Position numbers and translations under genes: made by a program | Shown here: piece by piece, positions 29,248-38,531 of the stretch | How the letters are laid out: every line of letters begins with the position of its first letter | Position numbering within the stretch: position 1 is the stretch's first letter | NCBI RefSeq assembly: GCF_900176655.1 | Contig: NZ_LT838842.1 | Span: 288,954 to 332,373 of the forward strand | Length of the DNA: 43,420 bases | Reading direction: 5' to 3' | Origin: Collinsella vaginalis | Lineage (GTDB): Bacteria; Actinomycetota; Coriobacteriia; Coriobacteriales; Coriobacteriaceae | Notes under the pieces: generated by a model | Told to the model about the DNA's origin: nothing | Seen by the model: the letters and a program-made list of their open reading frames with translations, nothing else | The model's database searches: none

Positions 29248-29330
29248 AAAGCGGGTCCGCATCCTCGTTGTTCAGCGTATGCGCGCGATACGGCTCAAAT
29301 CCGATGGGGCACGCTCGATATCCCGCCCAT

Positions 29331-30182
29331 CTATATGAGCCCGAAGCGCTCCAAGGCGACGACCACGCCATCCTCTTCCACCGGCACGGTCACGAACATG
29401 GACCGATCCCGCACTGACGTCAGGGCGTTGCCCATGGCCACGGGGATGTCCACCTCGTCGAGCATGGGGAGGTCGTTCTCGGAGTCTCCGAAACCGAAGG
29501 TGAGCCAACGCCCCGGTCCCAGGAGCTCAAGCGCGTGACGGATGCCCGTCCCTTTGGTAACTCCCCGCATGGTCAGCTCCGTGATGCCCATCCCCAGGTC
29601 GGCGCTGTCGAAATACTCGAAGAAGAAATCGCCCTCTCGCTTCAAGAGCGACACATGCTCGTTGCTGAGCGTGAGCTTCGCGAATCCCAGGTCGGGAACG
29701 AGGCCTGAAAGCTCCTCCCAGGAGTGAGCTGTGAGGATGCCTTTGATTGCGGTGTACGTCGCGCCGTAGTTCATGATGGCGACGCACACGGCATCTCCTT
29801 CCAGGATGAACTCAACACCGGCGGAGCGCAGGCGCGACATGGCCTCGCGTACAACCTCGACGGGGATCTGCTTCCTGAAACGAATCTCGTCATCGATGCT
29901 CACCGTTGCACCGGCGCCGCTGATGATGCCCGTTGATCCCAGCTCATACAGGGACGCGGGGACGAGGTTCAGCGTGCGGCCCGTGCAGATAAAGGTCTTG
30001 TGCCCACGATCGCGCATGCGACGAAACGCGTCGACAATGGCCGGACTGGGCCCGCACTCTGTGAGATCGCCATCCGATTCGATCGAGTTCTTGCTGTCCA
30101 CCAATGTGCCGTCGACGTCGAAGAACAGTGCGGCAGGTCGATTGCATCTGAAGGTATCGGGGGCTGTTGACCTATCTGCCAT
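29331..30182 (-). CDS. HAD-superfamily (Cof-type) hydrolase
   Basis: 283 residues from the ATG at 30182 after AAAGGATCC. Motif I is FFDVDGTLVDSK (about 19-30), motif II TFICTGR, and motif IV FGFGDSENDLPMLD (about 239-252), with a C2-type cap between about 90 and 200. This is the Cof/Cof-like branch that dephosphorylates small phosphorylated metabolites in the cytosol; the substrate is not predictable. It is monocistronic. No terminator was seen after it; the structured stretch at 29124-29247 lies on its 3' side. Confidence 0.9.
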   Translation of the reverse strand: MADRSTAPDTFRCNRPAALFFDVDGTLVDSKNSIESDGDLTECGPSPAIVDAFRRMRDRGHKTFICTGRTLNLVPASLYELGSTGIISGAGATVSIDDEIRFRKQIPVEVVREAMSRLRSAGVEFILEGDAVCVAIMNYGATYTAIKGILTAHSWEELSGLVPDLGFAKLTLSNEHVSLLKREGDFFFEYFDSADLGMGITELTMRGVTKGTGIRHALELLGPGRWLTFGFGDSENDLPMLDEVDIPVAMGNALTSVRDRSMFVTVPVEEDGVVVALERFGLI

Positions 30183-30467
30183 GGGGATCCTTTCGCTGAA
30201 GTGTTCGAGAGTGCTTGCGCTATAGCATCGCACACCACGACTTGGGGTGCCCGGCGGACTTAACAAAGATCTTTGGCCACCGGTGCGACGGCGCCTGCAC
30301 CGGCCTAGTCGCTCCCATCAATGTATGCGGCCTCCCAGGATGGCTGCGCCGTCCACTTGTGCAGGCGCGCGACCCGCGCGGGCTGCGCTCGATTCACGCT
30401 CTCCCTACCCTGTTCGGCTTGGGTCCGACGTATTTTGCGATTCGATGAGCCCTTCGCAAGACAGCGC

Positions 30468-30649
30468 TAGTAGAAAATGTCAGATCTGAGTCTATTCACG
30501 ACACTCAGACACCTCGCTTGGGACTATTTCCACCCCTTTTGCAACGAGCGCTAGGAAGTGCTGAGTTCATTATTCGTTTTCTGTCTCTTATCTTGGAGCG
30601 AACGACCGAGTAGAGTCCTTCGGTGACGCAGATCTGACATTTTCTACTA
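30468..30649. repeat. 182-bp element bounded by 21-bp perfect inverted repeats
   Basis: 30468-30488 (TAGTAGAAAATGTCAGATC..) is the exact reverse complement of 30629-30649. Both ends begin or finish with TA, as expected if TA is a target duplication. The 140-base centre includes a small hairpin CTGAGT...ACTCAG near 30485-30508 and no reading frame with a ribosome site. The rest of the gap 30183-30889 shows no gene. Confidence 0.72.
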
Positions 30650-30889
30650 CCACACGCAAAGCGCCAAAAAACACCATACGAAAATATGGGATTTTAATTC
30701 TGAAAATTCTGATATTCGAATACTAGTTCAAATCGTTTGTGTACAGAACAGCGAACCGACCCGCAGCCCCCGCCTCAAACCGACTCAAATATCGAGCTCG
30801 ATCTCGAGATGATGCGGCCAGCCTCCTGCACCGCCTGCCGGACCCTGCACATGGGATAATGGGGCCCACCAACGAGAGCAGAGGACCCC

Positions 30890-33328
30890 ATGACCAGACA
30901 GCGCACACGTCACCCGCAGGAGCAACCCGCCTTCGAATTCTTCGCAACCTGCCCAGAGGGTTTCGAACGTGACCTCGCCGACGAGCTCCGCTCCATCGGC
31001 GTCCGGCGGGTTCGCCCCCTCAAAGGCCGGGTCTCGTTCGCGGGCTCAGCGCTCGACGGCGAGCGGGTCTGCCTTTGGTCTCGGCTGGCAAGCCGTATCC
31101 TCGTGGTCGTCGCGCGCTTTGAGGCGGCCGACGCCGATGAGCTGTATGAAGGAGCCTATGCCATCGCGTGGGAGACCGTCCTCGCACCCGGTGCCAGTAT
31201 CGTCGTGAGCGCCCGCGGCACCAGCGCCGAACTGAGAAATTCCCACTTCACCGCCCTCAAGGTGAAAGACGCCCTCTGCGACCGCATGGTCGACGAACGC
31301 GGATCGCGGCCAACCGTAGACACCGAGAATGCCGACGCGCGCATTGCCGTGTCGCTCCGCGACACGCGCGTGACCATCCAGCTCGACCTCTCCGGCGGGC
31401 CGCTGTTCTGGCGCCTCCCCCATCTCGCCGCGCAATCGGCCGATGCCCCACATGTGCTTAGACCCGATTACGCCGCCCTCGTTCTCGCGCAGGCCGGCTG
31501 GCAAAAGGCGTGCACGGATGGCGCGGCCCCGATCCTCATCGACGCCTGCTGCGCCGGTGGCGGCATCACCCTTGAGGCCGCTTCGATCCTCGCCGGGCGG
31601 GCGCCTGGCATCGACCGCGAGCACTGGGGATTCAGCGCTTGGGGCGCGCACGACGAGGAAGCCTGGCAGACCCTTCTTAAGCAGGCACGAGACAGTGGGT
31701 GCACCGACGCGCACCGCGGTCGCATCATCGCCACCGACACGGATAGCGCCGCCGTCTCGTTCGCCCGCCGCGTCCTCAAGGCCGCCGGCCTCGCTGGATA
31801 TGTAACCTTCACACAGCCTGATGCCAGCAAGATCATCTCCAAGCTCGCCCTTCCCCATGGGGAACGTGAGCGGGCAGTCGGGGCCATCGTTCTCGACACC
31901 GTCGAGGTCCCCCTCACCAAGATGGGTCGGACGCTCAAGGTCGCCACGGGCCTGCGCGACGCACTCCCCACCCTCAGCCTCGCGGCCCTCACCCGCGACG
32001 ATCTGCTCACTCGCAGCGTAAACGCCAGGCCGTACCGCCTTCGCGTGATGCCCGGCAACGAGGAGGCTTTCATCCTCACGTTTCCACCGGCTCACGTGCC
32101 TACAGGCGACGCTTCTTCAGAAGCCGATGTTGACGACAAGGCGTCCAGCGCCAGAGCTGCAGACGCGGCGACGGCCCCACAAGGAGCTGCGACGCCTGAA
32201 GGTGCCCGTTCCACGGGTCCCGCACCAGTACAGGCCAGCGCCACCGTCGACCTCAGCCACGGTGCGCCGGTGCCGGTGCTCATCCCCGAATCAGCCCAAT
32301 TCGCGAACCGCCTGAAGAAGAACGCCCGGCTGCGTCGCCGCTGGGCCAAGCGGGAGGGCGTTACCTGCTACCGCGTCTACGACGCCGACCTCCCCGATTA
32401 CGCCGCGGCCATCGACCTCTACGAGGGGAGCGCCGCCACACCCGGCCGCTGGCTCGTGGCCGCCGAATACACCGCTCCCAAGACGGTGGAGGCGGCCCTC
32501 GCCGAGGCTCGCCTGCTCGATATCCTCACCATCGCACCCCTCGTGCTCGACGTGGATCCTGACCATGTGTTTGCCCGCACGCGCACGCGGTCGCGGGGTG
32601 GCTCGCAGTACGGGAAACGCTCCCCCGAGGCCGGCGGCGCACACCCCGACGTGCCACGGCCCTTGATCGAGGAAGGCGGGCTCACCTTCGAGGTGAACTT
32701 CGACGACTACCTCGACACCGGCATCTTCCTTGATCATCGCGTTACGCGGGCGCGTCTGCGTGAGCACATCCGCGAGAACGGAGCGCGCCGCTTCCTGAAC
32801 CTGTTCGCCTACACGGGCACGGCGACCTGCTACGCTGCCGACGCCGGCGTTGATGAGACAGTCACCGTCGATCTCTCGAACACCTACCTTGACTGGACCG
32901 AACGAAACCTGGCTCTGAACGGCTTCACCGGCCCGGATCACCATATCGTGCGTGCGGATGTGATGCGGTGGATCTCCGATATGCGCCAGACGCGTAACCG
33001 CTGGGACCTGATCTTCTGCGACCCACCCACGTTCTCGAACTCCGCGAAAATGGGCCGCCGCACCTGGGATGTCCAACGCGATCATGTTGAACTGCTGATC
33101 GGGCTATCTCGCCTCCTCACGCGCGAGGGGGATGCCATTTTCTCCTGTAACCTGCGCAGTTTTCGGCCGGACATCGAATCCCTCGCTCGAGCCGGCGTGG
33201 TGCTCACCGACATCACCGCCGAGACGATCCCCGAGGACTTCGCCCGCACCCCGAAGATTCACCGTTGCTACCTGGTACGCCGTTACACGCCCGAGGAGGC
33301 GATGCGGCGAGCCGGTATCGAGGGATGA
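30890..33328 (+). CDS. rlmL: RlmKL-type bifunctional 23S rRNA methyltransferase, degenerate RlmL half
   Basis: 812 residues, ATG after AGAGGACCCC. Order: THUMP-containing N-terminal region (about 15-165), RlmL-type methyltransferase domain (about 185-400), a low-complexity Ala/Ser/Pro linker (about 403-455), then the RlmK domain (about 465-800). The RlmK half is intact: FLNLFAYTGTATCYAADAG (about 634) and FCDPPTFSNSAKM (about 711). In the RlmL half the SAM motif reads DACCAGGGITLEAA, and where the catalytic NPPYGER should follow there is VLDTVEVPLTKMGRTLK. The first activity (m2G2445) may therefore be lost, with the second (m7G2069) kept. It is monocistronic. The overall family call is secure. 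Confidence 0.9.
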   Translation: MTRQRTRHPQEQPAFEFFATCPEGFERDLADELRSIGVRRVRPLKGRVSFAGSALDGERVCLWSRLASRILVVVARFEAADADELYEGAYAIAWETVLAPGASIVVSARGTSAELRNSHFTALKVKDALCDRMVDERGSRPTVDTENADARIAVSLRDTRVTIQLDLSGGPLFWRLPHLAAQSADAPHVLRPDYAALVLAQAGWQKACTDGAAPILIDACCAGGGITLEAASILAGRAPGIDREHWGFSAWGAHDEEAWQTLLKQARDSGCTDAHRGRIIATDTDSAAVSFARRVLKAAGLAGYVTFTQPDASKIISKLALPHGERERAVGAIVLDTVEVPLTKMGRTLKVATGLRDALPTLSLAALTRDDLLTRSVNARPYRLRVMPGNEEAFILTFPPAHVPTGDASSEADVDDKASSARAADAATAPQGAATPEGARSTGPAPVQASATVDLSHGAPVPVLIPESAQFANRLKKNARLRRRWAKREGVTCYRVYDADLPDYAAAIDLYEGSAATPGRWLVAAEYTAPKTVEAALAEARLLDILTIAPLVLDVDPDHVFARTRTRSRGGSQYGKRSPEAGGAHPDVPRPLIEEGGLTFEVNFDDYLDTGIFLDHRVTRARLREHIRENGARRFLNLFAYTGTATCYAADAGVDETVTVDLSNTYLDWTERNLALNGFTGPDHHIVRADVMRWISDMRQTRNRWDLIFCDPPTFSNSAKMGRRTWDVQRDHVELLIGLSRLLTREGDAIFSCNLRSFRPDIESLARAGVVLTDITAETIPEDFARTPKIHRCYLVRRYTPEEAMRRAGIEG

Positions 33329-33507
33329 GCAGACGTTTGCGCCCCACCGAGGCGGCCGTTGCTCCCCGAACCCGGAATAGAGTCGGGGCTTAGAGCAGGT
33401 TAAACCTCCCATACGGTCATGAAGACCCACATGTGCGCGGGGTCCTGCCCACATACGCTGCTGGCGGCCTGAAAGCACCAGGCGACTCACGCAAGAATCC
33501 CGTGCCC

Positions 33508-33700
33508 TGGCCAAAAATGCCGCGAAACAGTGATTTGAAAGACAGGTAGAACTGTCATCCAAAAAGAGATCCACTCCAATCCCTCAAATTTATAGTCATA
33601 TTTCAATATCTATAATTCAATAGGCGGCAACAGGGGCGCAGGATCCTCCTTCAACCCGCATCGCACGCTGCAAATCACTGTTTCGCGGCATTTTTGGCCA
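33508..33700. repeat. 193-bp element bounded by 30-bp perfect inverted repeats
   Basis: 33508-33537 (TGGCCAAAAATGCCGCGAAA..) is the exact complement of 33671-33700. The 133-base centre is AT-rich and contains GACAG...CTGTC and no gene. No flanking direct duplication longer than two bases was seen. It lies between rlmL and the terminator of the convergent LTA-synthase-like gene. Confidence 0.75.
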
Positions 33701-33729
33701 CGCCAACCGATTTTTATTCCAGACCGCCT

Positions 33730-33776
33730 AAAACACTGCGGCCGCGCCCGCGAACCATGTCGCAGGCGCGGCCGCA
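33730..33776 (-). terminator. Rho-independent terminator of the LTA-synthase-like gene
   Basis: On the minus strand a 12-bp perfect stem (33776-33765 with 33748-33737, TGCGGCCGCGCC) is followed by GTGTTTTAGG. Confidence 0.7.
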
Positions 33777-33810
33777 CGCGCACTCATGCGCCGATCTGCA
33801 GGTAACCTCG

Positions 33811-35991
33811 CTAGTCGCGCTTCGCCGCCCCGTTGGGCGACAGGTTCGGGTTCGTTTCATTGGCCGCCTGCTGCAGCACCTTGGCGTACACACTCGTGCC
33901 GTCACCGAACAGCTCCAGGAACTGCAAGGTCGCGAGGTCGCTCCGCGCTGTACGCAGCGATTCACCGAGTGTCGCGTCGCTTGAAGCACTGGCCAGGTAC
34001 CAGCGCTGATTCTCATCCTCGAAGCCTGTCGCGTTGATCGCCGGGATCACCTTCTGCAGCTCGATATGGGCCTTCTGGTAATCGGTCATCGGCGCGCCGA
34101 TCAGGTTCATGAGCGAGGCGCTCAGGTAGTTTGTCGAGAGGTCCACGGTTGAACCCGTGCTCCGGCCGGCGATATCGTAGTTCGCCCAGATGATGTAATC
34201 CGTCTGCCAGAGGCGCTCGGCGTGCGTCGCTTCATCCTCTCCGGTGAACCAGGCATCGTTGTAGGTGTTGGGGAAGAATGGCTGGTGGTCGCCGAAGAAG
34301 ACGAGCACCACCTTGCGATTCATCGTCCGAAGGCGGTTGATGAAGTAGCGCAGGGCGTCGTCGGACTCCTTGATGAGCGAGAGGTACTCGTCCACATCAG
34401 GGCGGCTCATCCCGTCGATGGGGTAGGTCTGCTGCTTGTCGGCGGGCAGGAGGCCTGTGTCATAGCCCGAGTGGTTCTGCATCGTCACATCGAAGATGAA
34501 CTGCGGATCGGCGTTTGAATCAAGCAGGTCGACGATCTTGTCGTACGTGGCGCGATCGGTGACCATGCCGCGCAGCGTGTCGGAACCCTGGAAGTCGTTG
34601 ATCGAGAGGAACGAGTCGAACCCGAACTGCTGGTAGACGTTCTCGCGGTTCCAGTTGGTCGCATGGTTGGGGTGCATGGCCGTGGTCGTGTACCCCATCT
34701 CCTTGAACTGCCGGGCAAGATTCTCCGTACGTGAGAGATCGTAGATCGTGTACGGATACACCCCGGACCCGAGGTTCGACATCGAATTCCCGGTCAGGAA
34801 CTCAAACTCGCTGTTCGCGGTGCCGCCGCCGTAGGCCGAGACGTACAGGCGACCGCGCTGCAGGGTGTCGCTCAGGCTCTTGAAATACTCAGGACCCTGG
34901 TAGTTGGCATGCATGTTCTGGTAGATGGAGAGGTCCGCGAAGGTCTCGTTCATGACGGCGATGACCGTGGGCTTCTCCTCGTCGAACTGTGCGGTGGCAG
35001 CTGCGCGCTCAGAGGTCGCCCCCTCGTCGGCGTCATAGGCCGCCGCGTACTCGGAGAGCAGCTCCTGGGCCTTCTCAACCGTGTAGCCGTGGGGCTTCCG
35101 TGGCGCGATGGCTTGGGCCGACGAGATAAAGCAAGGCAGGAAACCCTCGCGATAATAGCTCTCGAGGGGTCGCCAGGTGTACACCTGTATGCCGAGGTCG
35201 TTGTAGTAGTCGATGAGCGTGACATGCGCGGTGAGCCCACCGAGGCAGGCTACGCCCACCAGCAGGTTCACCACCAGGCGCCTCCGGGAGAACATATCGC
35301 GCTCGGGCCGTAGGATGCCGGCGACCTGACAGAGCACCATGCCCACAACCGCGAACGCAACTCCGTAGAGGCAGTACGACGAGAGCAGGTACTGGTACCC
35401 TGCGCTCACGGCTGCAGCGGTTGAGAGCGCAGAGAGGTCACCCGGCTGGATGGGCTGGGCCTTGAAGGTGATGATGAAGTACTGTGCGATACCGATGGCG
35501 AGGAAGACGACCACGAATGCCGCGGGCGCGGCTCCCCGGCGTTGCACCAGGAAGAACAGCCCCATGAGTAGGGCCGCGATGAGCCCCCATTCCAACAGGA
35601 GGCAGAGCGGATACATGTTCTGCACCTCATGGTTGGAGGGAACCTCGAGTGCCAGCACGGCGAAGAGGGCCGCCAACAGCACGAGGACAACGCTGATCAC
35701 GAACGGATACGGAATTCGAGCGAGCGCTGCGGCGACGCGTCGGCGGGAAACGCTAAGCAATACGGCGCCGGAGAGCACGAGATTGAGGATGACGGCCGCC
35801 ACCGGGTCATCAGCCACCAGGCCAAGGGCGGCGTACACGCCAATGAATGCCTGGATGACCGCGAAAACGCCTCCCCATACCATGCCGACCGTCGGCACGG
35901 GCTCGCCGGTATGCGCACCCGCACGGCGCAGCCGCCACGCGCAGAGCACCGTCGCCACGAAGGCGACAAGGGAAATGATGGCCACGAGCAT
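33811..35991 (-). CDS. LTA synthase-family membrane sulfatase/phosphoglycerol transferase
   Basis: 726 residues, ATG after GGGAG. Membrane segments occupy about 1-260, followed by an extracellular alkaline-phosphatase-like domain (about 340-640). Metal ligand Glu349 is in MNETFADL. The catalytic Thr391 is in GGGTANSEFEFLTG, matching the LtaS nucleophile context. Later metal-site stretches include TMQNHSGYD and FFGDHQPFFP. Family enzymes transfer phosphoglycerol from phosphatidylglycerol to build or decorate lipoteichoic acid or other glycopolymers outside the cell. It is longer than typical LtaS because of an extended N-terminal membrane region. It is a single gene with its own terminator. 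Confidence 0.9.
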   Translation of the reverse strand: MLVAIISLVAFVATVLCAWRLRRAGAHTGEPVPTVGMVWGGVFAVIQAFIGVYAALGLVADDPVAAVILNLVLSGAVLLSVSRRRVAAALARIPYPFVISVVLVLLAALFAVLALEVPSNHEVQNMYPLCLLLEWGLIAALLMGLFFLVQRRGAAPAAFVVVFLAIGIAQYFIITFKAQPIQPGDLSALSTAAAVSAGYQYLLSSYCLYGVAFAVVGMVLCQVAGILRPERDMFSRRRLVVNLLVGVACLGGLTAHVTLIDYYNDLGIQVYTWRPLESYYREGFLPCFISSAQAIAPRKPHGYTVEKAQELLSEYAAAYDADEGATSERAAATAQFDEEKPTVIAVMNETFADLSIYQNMHANYQGPEYFKSLSDTLQRGRLYVSAYGGGTANSEFEFLTGNSMSNLGSGVYPYTIYDLSRTENLARQFKEMGYTTTAMHPNHATNWNRENVYQQFGFDSFLSINDFQGSDTLRGMVTDRATYDKIVDLLDSNADPQFIFDVTMQNHSGYDTGLLPADKQQTYPIDGMSRPDVDEYLSLIKESDDALRYFINRLRTMNRKVVLVFFGDHQPFFPNTYNDAWFTGEDEATHAERLWQTDYIIWANYDIAGRSTGSTVDLSTNYLSASLMNLIGAPMTDYQKAHIELQKVIPAINATGFEDENQRWYLASASSDATLGESLRTARSDLATLQFLELFGDGTSVYAKVLQQAANETNPNLSPNGAAKRD

Positions 35992-35999
35992 GCTAGACT

Positions 36000-36457
36000 C
36001 CCATGCGTTGATTCATATACGCTTCCGTCTACGGATAGAAACGTCCTCATGACAATACCCGCTTATGGTAGCCGAGGCACATCCCAATTTCACCTGCAAA
36101 ACCTTACAAAGCGGTCATCTACATGATCGGTGAGCGCGCGAGAACGCGCACGCGCCACAGAAAACGACCATAGCCCCATGGGGCTCCGCACCCAAAATCA
36201 GCCAGAAGCCGACGCCTGCGGCGTGGGGCCTACAGCTTGGGGCACCAGAGCGCCCTGACCTCAGAACACCTCGCCGTCAACGCCCTTGTCATCGCCAAGC
36301 GACCGCCAGAGGGCACCGACGGGGGCGTTGCGCCTCGGCGAAGCATGACTCTGAACAGCATTTGTCAGTTGTCGTCAATCTCAGTTCGAAACAACGTATG
36401 ATGGGCATGTTTAACAGGAGAGCATGACCTGTATGCCCCATTGGAAGGGAGCTGCTC
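36000..36457. other. Intergenic region with short palindromes, no gene
   Basis: The gap between the LTA-synthase-like gene and the ROK kinase gene contains AGCCCCATGGGGCT near 36173 and an 8-bp long-range stem CAACGCCC / GGGCGTTG (36278-36285 / 36323-36330). A possible -10 (TATGAT near 36397) precedes the kinase. No reading frame with a ribosome site was found. Confidence 0.4.
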
Positions 36458-37348
36458 ATGGATCAACAGCTGCTGGGAGCCCTTGAGGCCGGCGGTACGA
36501 AGATGGTGTGCGCGACGGGATACGCCGACGGCAGTATCGCCGCATGCACCGAAATCCCCACCACCACGCCGGAGGAGACGACGGCCGCGATCGTCGCCTG
36601 GTTCGAGGACAAGGGCATCGCCGCCCTGGGTGTGGGCGCCTTCGGCCCCACCGCCGTCGACCCCGCCTCCAAGCACTTCGGGAAGATCCTCGAGACCCCG
36701 AAGACCTCCTGGCGCTATTTCGACCTGCTCGGGAACCTCGCCGCCCCCTTGAACGTCCCTTTCGGCTACGACACCGACGTCAACGCCGCCTGCCTGGGCG
36801 AGGCCACCTTCGGTTGTGCGCGCGGCCTCTCCTCCGTGGTCTATCTCACCATCGGCACGGGCGTGGGCGCCGGCGTCATGGTGAACGGCCAGCTCCTGCA
36901 CGGTATGCTGCATCCCGAGGGCGGCCATGTGCTCGTGAGCCGCGACCCCCGCGACACCATCGGTGAGCACAGCGGCTGCCCGTATCACGACAACTGCCTC
37001 GAGGGCCTCATCGCCGGCCCAGGCGTGAAGAAGCGCTGGGGAGGCAAGCGGGCCAGCGAGCTCGCCGACGATCCTGAGGCCATGGACCTTCTCGCCGGGT
37101 ATCTCGCGCAGGCGCTGACGACCTACACGCTCTGCTACTCGCCGAAGAAGATCATCATCGGCGGCGGCGTGGCGGACCACACCCCCATCGTGCCCCTTGC
37201 CCGCAAGAAGGCCGCTGAGCTGCTGAACGGTTATCTCGTCACCCCAGAGCTCGAGGACATCGACACCTACATCGTCAACAACAGCCTCGATGGCGAGCAG
37301 GGCATCAAGGGCTGCCTGGCGCTCGCCCACCGGGCGCTCTCCGCGTAA
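36458..37348 (+). CDS. scrK: ROK-family fructokinase
   Basis: 296 residues, ATG 6 bases after AAGGGAG. The phosphate motif is GALEAGGTKMVCA at the N-terminus; GVGAFGP (about 58) and YLTIGTGVGAGVMVNGQ follow. The catalytic Asp is in YDTDVNAACLGE (about 105). The zinc/ROK signature HPEGGHVLVSRD...GCPYHDNCLEGL has the His-Cys-His-Cys pattern. The GALEAGGTK start and CPYHDNCLEG pattern are typical of bacterial ROK fructokinases (ATP + fructose to fructose 6-phosphate), though glucose or mannose could also be used. It is monocistronic with a strong terminator. Confidence 0.88.
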   Translation: MDQQLLGALEAGGTKMVCATGYADGSIAACTEIPTTTPEETTAAIVAWFEDKGIAALGVGAFGPTAVDPASKHFGKILETPKTSWRYFDLLGNLAAPLNVPFGYDTDVNAACLGEATFGCARGLSSVVYLTIGTGVGAGVMVNGQLLHGMLHPEGGHVLVSRDPRDTIGEHSGCPYHDNCLEGLIAGPGVKKRWGGKRASELADDPEAMDLLAGYLAQALTTYTLCYSPKKIIIGGGVADHTPIVPLARKKAAELLNGYLVTPELEDIDTYIVNNSLDGEQGIKGCLALAHRALSA

Positions 37349-37448
37349 TCCGAGGACGCTCTTCTCGACTGCCGCGACGCAGCGCCGCAAACCGGTGCCG
37401 GGAACGCCCGATCCGCAGGACAGCAAAGATTCCGAATAGCGCGGATGA

Positions 37449-37500
37449 AATCAGGTCGACCCTCCGATGTGAAGGGTCGACCTGATTCTTCTTCATTTTC
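37449..37500 (+). terminator. Rho-independent terminator of the fructokinase gene
   Basis: A 15-bp perfect stem (AATCAGGTCGACCCT at 37449-37463 with 37473-37487), 9-base loop, then a CT-rich run CTTCTTCATTTTC. It may also serve the convergent phosphatase gene. Confidence 0.85.
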
Positions 37501-37591
37501 AATCGGAGACTCACGCATTCAGGGGGCGAGCGCCTGCAGGCCTTCGGCAATCCGTTAACCCGTCTTCCATAAACAGCCAAACAGAGCAGGT

Positions 37592-38359
37592 TTATGCGCG
37601 ACCCCGAAGACGCGCGGTGAGGCGGTCGAGCAGCTGCGGCTCGCAGCCGGCCTGCTCCTCAAGGTAGGCGCGCGCCGAACCGTAGTGCTCCCTCAGGTAC
37701 GCGAGGGTCTGCTCCATCTCAACCGGAGCCGCTTCGAACAGGCACCGGGGCATCCTCCGGCGCAGGAGTATCGAAGCGCCCACGCGCTGAGCCCCGAGGC
37801 TCCGGCCCATGAATCGGTTGGTCGCCTCGTAGTCGGCGATGATGTGCGCGTCATCCACCCCGGCCATTCCCAGCAGCAGCATCGCGATGACCCCGGTGCG
37901 GTCTTTTCCCGCACGACAGTGGAACAGGGTGCAGCCCGGACTGTCGAGCGCGGTCATGACCTGGGCGATGCTCTCCGCGTCCTCATCGAGCATATCGCGG
38001 TAGACATCATGCATGCGATCGGGGAACGGCCCGGTCAGACCATTGGAGTTCAGCTGATCGAGCAATGGGACGCTCACGTACTCGACACCGGGTGCCGGGC
38101 GCTTTGAGAACGGGTTCGGCCAATGGCGCAGCTCGAACGCGCTTCTGAGGTCGACCACGCGCGAGAGGCCGTAATCGAGAAGCATCGCGCGGCCGCGACG
38201 GCGCACCCGGCTCAGCGACGCCCCGCGCAGAAAGGCGCCGAACGCGGTCTTCCCCTCCCGGCCCTCTTCGTCGACAAAGGGATATCCGCCCAGGTCGCGC
38301 ACGTTGCTCGCTCCGCGCAACGGCAGCTGTGCGGGGGTAAACTCAACAGCTCTCGACAT
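37592..38359 (-). CDS. Tyrosine-protein phosphatase (LipA/Y_phosphatase3 type)
   Basis: 255 residues from the ATG at 38359 (AGGGG four bases upstream); the upstream TTG extension lacks support. N-terminal NVRDLGGYPFVDEEGREGKTAFGAFLRGASL is typical of this family (about 18-48). The catalytic P-loop HCRAGKDRTG (about residue 149) contains the nucleophile Cys and Arg. Family members dephosphorylate protein tyrosines and, in some cases, phosphoinositides or phosphosugars. A C-terminal helical region (about 200-255) completes the fold. It is convergent with the fructokinase gene. No signal peptide is seen, so a cytosolic location is likely. Confidence 0.9.
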   Translation of the reverse strand: MSRAVEFTPAQLPLRGASNVRDLGGYPFVDEEGREGKTAFGAFLRGASLSRVRRRGRAMLLDYGLSRVVDLRSAFELRHWPNPFSKRPAPGVEYVSVPLLDQLNSNGLTGPFPDRMHDVYRDMLDEDAESIAQVMTALDSPGCTLFHCRAGKDRTGVIAMLLLGMAGVDDAHIIADYEATNRFMGRSLGAQRVGASILLRRRMPRCLFEAAPVEMEQTLAYLREHYGSARAYLEEQAGCEPQLLDRLTARLRGRA

Positions 38360-38531
38360 GCGGCCCCTAACGCCTGGCGGCAACCGGTCCCTGAGACTTC
38401 CGACACTTCACTATACCGATTGAATATGATGCACCTCTGACTGCACCTTTCGCCTTACAAAGGGCTTGCAAATCAACGGTTATTTCATGGATTTATGTCG
38501 TTTACCGGTCATTGAGCGCACTGAACCGCCT

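Noticed and set aside
29075..29371. 98-codon minus-strand frame after the HAD gene
   Set aside because: It starts inside the HAD gene in another frame, has no ribosome site and shows no family; the stem-rich sequence is better treated as a structure candidate.
30183..33810. IS element or prophage remnant suggested by the inverted repeats
   Set aside because: No transposase, integrase or phage gene is present between or near the arms; only non-autonomous elements remain possible.
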